Of a stretch of 30,474 nucleotides of DNA, positions 28,586 through 30,474 are shown piece by piece. The notes beneath the pieces were generated by a model, which searched no databases, was not told where the DNA came from, and saw only the letters and a list, made by a program, of their open reading frames with translations. Every line of letters begins with the position of its first letter. Positions within the stretch are counted from its first letter, which is position 1. A program made the position numbers and the translations under genes. This DNA comes from Mnemiopsis leidyi (taxonomy: Eukaryota; Ctenophora; Tentaculata; Lobata; Bolinopsidae): positions 119,512 through 149,985 of the forward strand of contig JH154014.1 in NCBI GenBank assembly GCA_000226015.1, given 5' to 3'.

Positions 28586-28604
28586 TTTTGTTGAGCTATA
28601 CATC

Positions 28605-28610
28605 AATAAA
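28605..28610 (+). terminator. CCDC191: Poly(A) signal of CCDC191
   Basis: AATAAA lies 20 bases after the TAA of exon 18, implying a very short 3' UTR. This supports the choice of last exon. Confidence 0.7.
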
Positions 28611-29115
28611 TCGTCCGATATATTATCATGAAGTTGAAGCAGTTTTTAACAAATACTGAATCCTCTTTGTGAATAATTCCCAAATAATATATAGTGACTA
28701 TTGCCTAAGTGGGTACCAAGGTGCTAATCGTTATAATTAAGTCATCACTTGCACTTTCTTGATTGGGTGTGGGGGTTAAGAAAAATTTACTGGCGTTTGG
28801 AACTGTAGTTTTAACTAAATGGGGGGGGGGGCACGTCCCTAAAAAGCCCATTTTTACCTCCGCGGACCCCCGAAGGGCCCTTAAAAAATGGGCTTTTTTG
28901 GGCTTTTTTGGGCCCTAGAAAAAATTAAAATCATGCTTTACATTAGAATGATTTAGATCAATTCTAACTCGTTCTTTGCATCGTTTTCAATTTTAAAAGG
29001 CACTTTGTATGATTTAACCTGTCGTTCTATTGAAATTTAGTCCCAAAAACTCATTATTTGCCCCAATTTAATCCCAAAAAGTAGCAATTGTCACTTTATT
29101 TGGGAAAGTTTTCAC
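28611..29115. other. DNA downstream of CCDC191
   Basis: Apart from the inverted repeat at 28841-28898, I see no gene or signal. Confidence 0.5.
28841..28898. repeat. Inverted repeat AAAAAGCCCATTTTT next to a G11 run
   Basis: AAAAAGCCCATTTTT is followed after a short GC-rich loop by AAAAATGGGCTTTTT, a perfect 15-base stem. A G11 run lies just upstream at about 28821-28831. Confidence 0.7.
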
Positions 29116-30474
29116 GTACTGCTGGGATGCTACTGTAGCATAACTTGAATAGTAACTACTACTGGTTTACTGCAGGGGTTTGGGGGTACTACAAGGATAT
29201 AACTCGGGCATTACTGGGGTACTATTAGGGTCCAACTGTGGTACCAAGTTGGGGAACCACCGTGGTACCACTGGGCTCATACTTTGGTACTACCGGTATA
29301 TTACTGGGGTACTACAGCTGGGTTATTTCTGGGATACTACTTGAGCACTACTGGAGAACCACCGGGTTATTCCTGGGTACTATTGTGGTTTAAAGGATGG
29401 TTTATAGGGTGTTAAAATGGACTATTGGAATAATACCTGGGGTACCACTGGGGTACTACATGGGAGCCACAACTTGGTACTACTAGGATACTACTAGATT
29501 ACTACTGGGATACTACTCGGATATTACTGGGGTGCTAATGGAGTACTACACGAGTACTACTGGGGCACCGTTGGGGTACTTCTGCACTGGGATACAGCTA
29601 TGAAAATGGGATGATACTACTGGGGTACTACAACTGGTTTACTATGTACTTGAATACTACAAGGGTTCAGCTGGGGTACTACTGGGCCTAAAGCACTACA
29701 TGGGCACTACTGGGAAACTACTAGGATACTCATGGGGTACCAGTAACCACTGGGTTATAACTGGGGTACTACCGTTGTTTATAGGGGTACAATTGGGATA
29801 ATACTAGGATACTACTGGGATATGACTGGTGTTCTTCTGGGGTACTACAGGAGTCCTAGAGGGGAACCTCGGGATACCACTGAGTACTTTAAAACAACTA
29901 CCGAGGTACTACAGGAGTTTCACCTGGGTTCCATTGGAGAACTTTTAGGGTTCCACAGCTAGGTAACTACTGGGGTAGTTCAGTGGTACAACTGGGACAT
30001 TACTGGAGTACTTAAGGAGTACTACCAGGGTACTTATATAGGAGTACTATAGGAATACTACCTGGGTAGTACAAAATGTCTACTCACCAATTGGGTCACC
30101 TCTTGGGTTTCTCAGGAGTACTAAGTAGGCGTTCTTCTATGGTACTGCTGTGATACTACTGGGGTATTATGACTGGGTAACTTTTGGGATACTAGGGTAC
30201 TACAGTGGTACTACTGGGATACTACTGGGTCACTACTGGGGTACTACAGTGATACTAATGGGATACTACTGGGATACTACTGGGATACTACTTGGGTACT
30301 ACAGTGGTAATAGAGTGATACTACTGGGATACTACTGAGTCACTACTGGGGTACTACAGTGATACTTATGGGATACTAACGGGATACTACTGGGTCACTA
30401 CTGGAGTACTACAGTGATACTACTGGGATACTACTGGCTCACTACTGGGTCACTACTGGGGTATTACAGTGATA
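29116..30474. repeat. 11-bp minisatellite (ACTACTGGG(A/G)T), truncated by the window end
   Basis: About 1.36 kb of degenerate ACTACTGGGAT and ACTACTGGGGT units. They become more regular toward the right, where blocks bounded by GTACTACAGTGATAC recur every six or seven units. The GYYWGTT-like open frame in the array is a by-product. Confidence 0.9.

Noticed and set aside
30150-30338. Gly/Tyr-rich frame resembling a structural protein
   Set aside because: It falls inside the 11-bp minisatellite, and frames shift from unit to unit.

Overview
The window looks like nuclear DNA of an invertebrate animal. It is AT-rich, carries many introns with GT-AG ends, and is littered with short mobile elements and minisatellites. 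The conserved proteins (an importin alpha, guanylate kinase and CCDC191) are typically metazoan. A cnidarian would fit the compact exons and the lineage-specific secreted gene, but that is inference. One assembly gap (167 N) lies at 18694-18860.

Layout. 1-6158 (+): the 3' part of an importin-alpha (KPNA2-like) gene. Its last three coding exons are 3410-3532, 5100-5216 and 6039-6158. About 3.4 kb of upstream intron contains a tRNA-derived SINE. 6159-8541: tail-to-tail intergenic DNA ending in a striking array of CACGTG hairpins. 8542-13148 (-): guanylate kinase (GUK1), five confident exons plus one or two possible N-terminal exons up to 13998. 14000-14274: GC-rich, probably bidirectional promoter. 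14200-28610 (+): an orthologue of CCDC191. Seventeen coding exons join in one frame to 859 codons plus stop, preceded by a non-coding exon 1 and followed by an AATAAA 20 bases after the stop. 23190-24485 (-): an intronless gene for an unrecognised secreted protein with 18 cysteines, nested antisense in the 5.6-kb intron 13 of CCDC191. 28841-30474: an inverted repeat, then a degenerate 11-bp minisatellite running off the window end.

Mobile and repeated DNA: a 259-bp hAT-type MITE with an imperfect 8-bp target duplication, a 0.56-kb foldback element, an 86-bp MITE just upstream of a CCDC191 exon, two related tRNA-derived SINEs, a tRNA-like relic, a small dispersed palindromic repeat present about six times, and several minisatellites.

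The three conserved genes have unrelated roles: nuclear import, GMP/GDP metabolism, and a coiled-coil protein with SFI1-like Trp repeats. They share a neighbourhood rather than a pathway. The points most worth a second look are the nested secreted gene, the hairpin array behind GUK1, and several places where splice sites themselves have been duplicated by local repeats. No new multi-gene system could be demonstrated.
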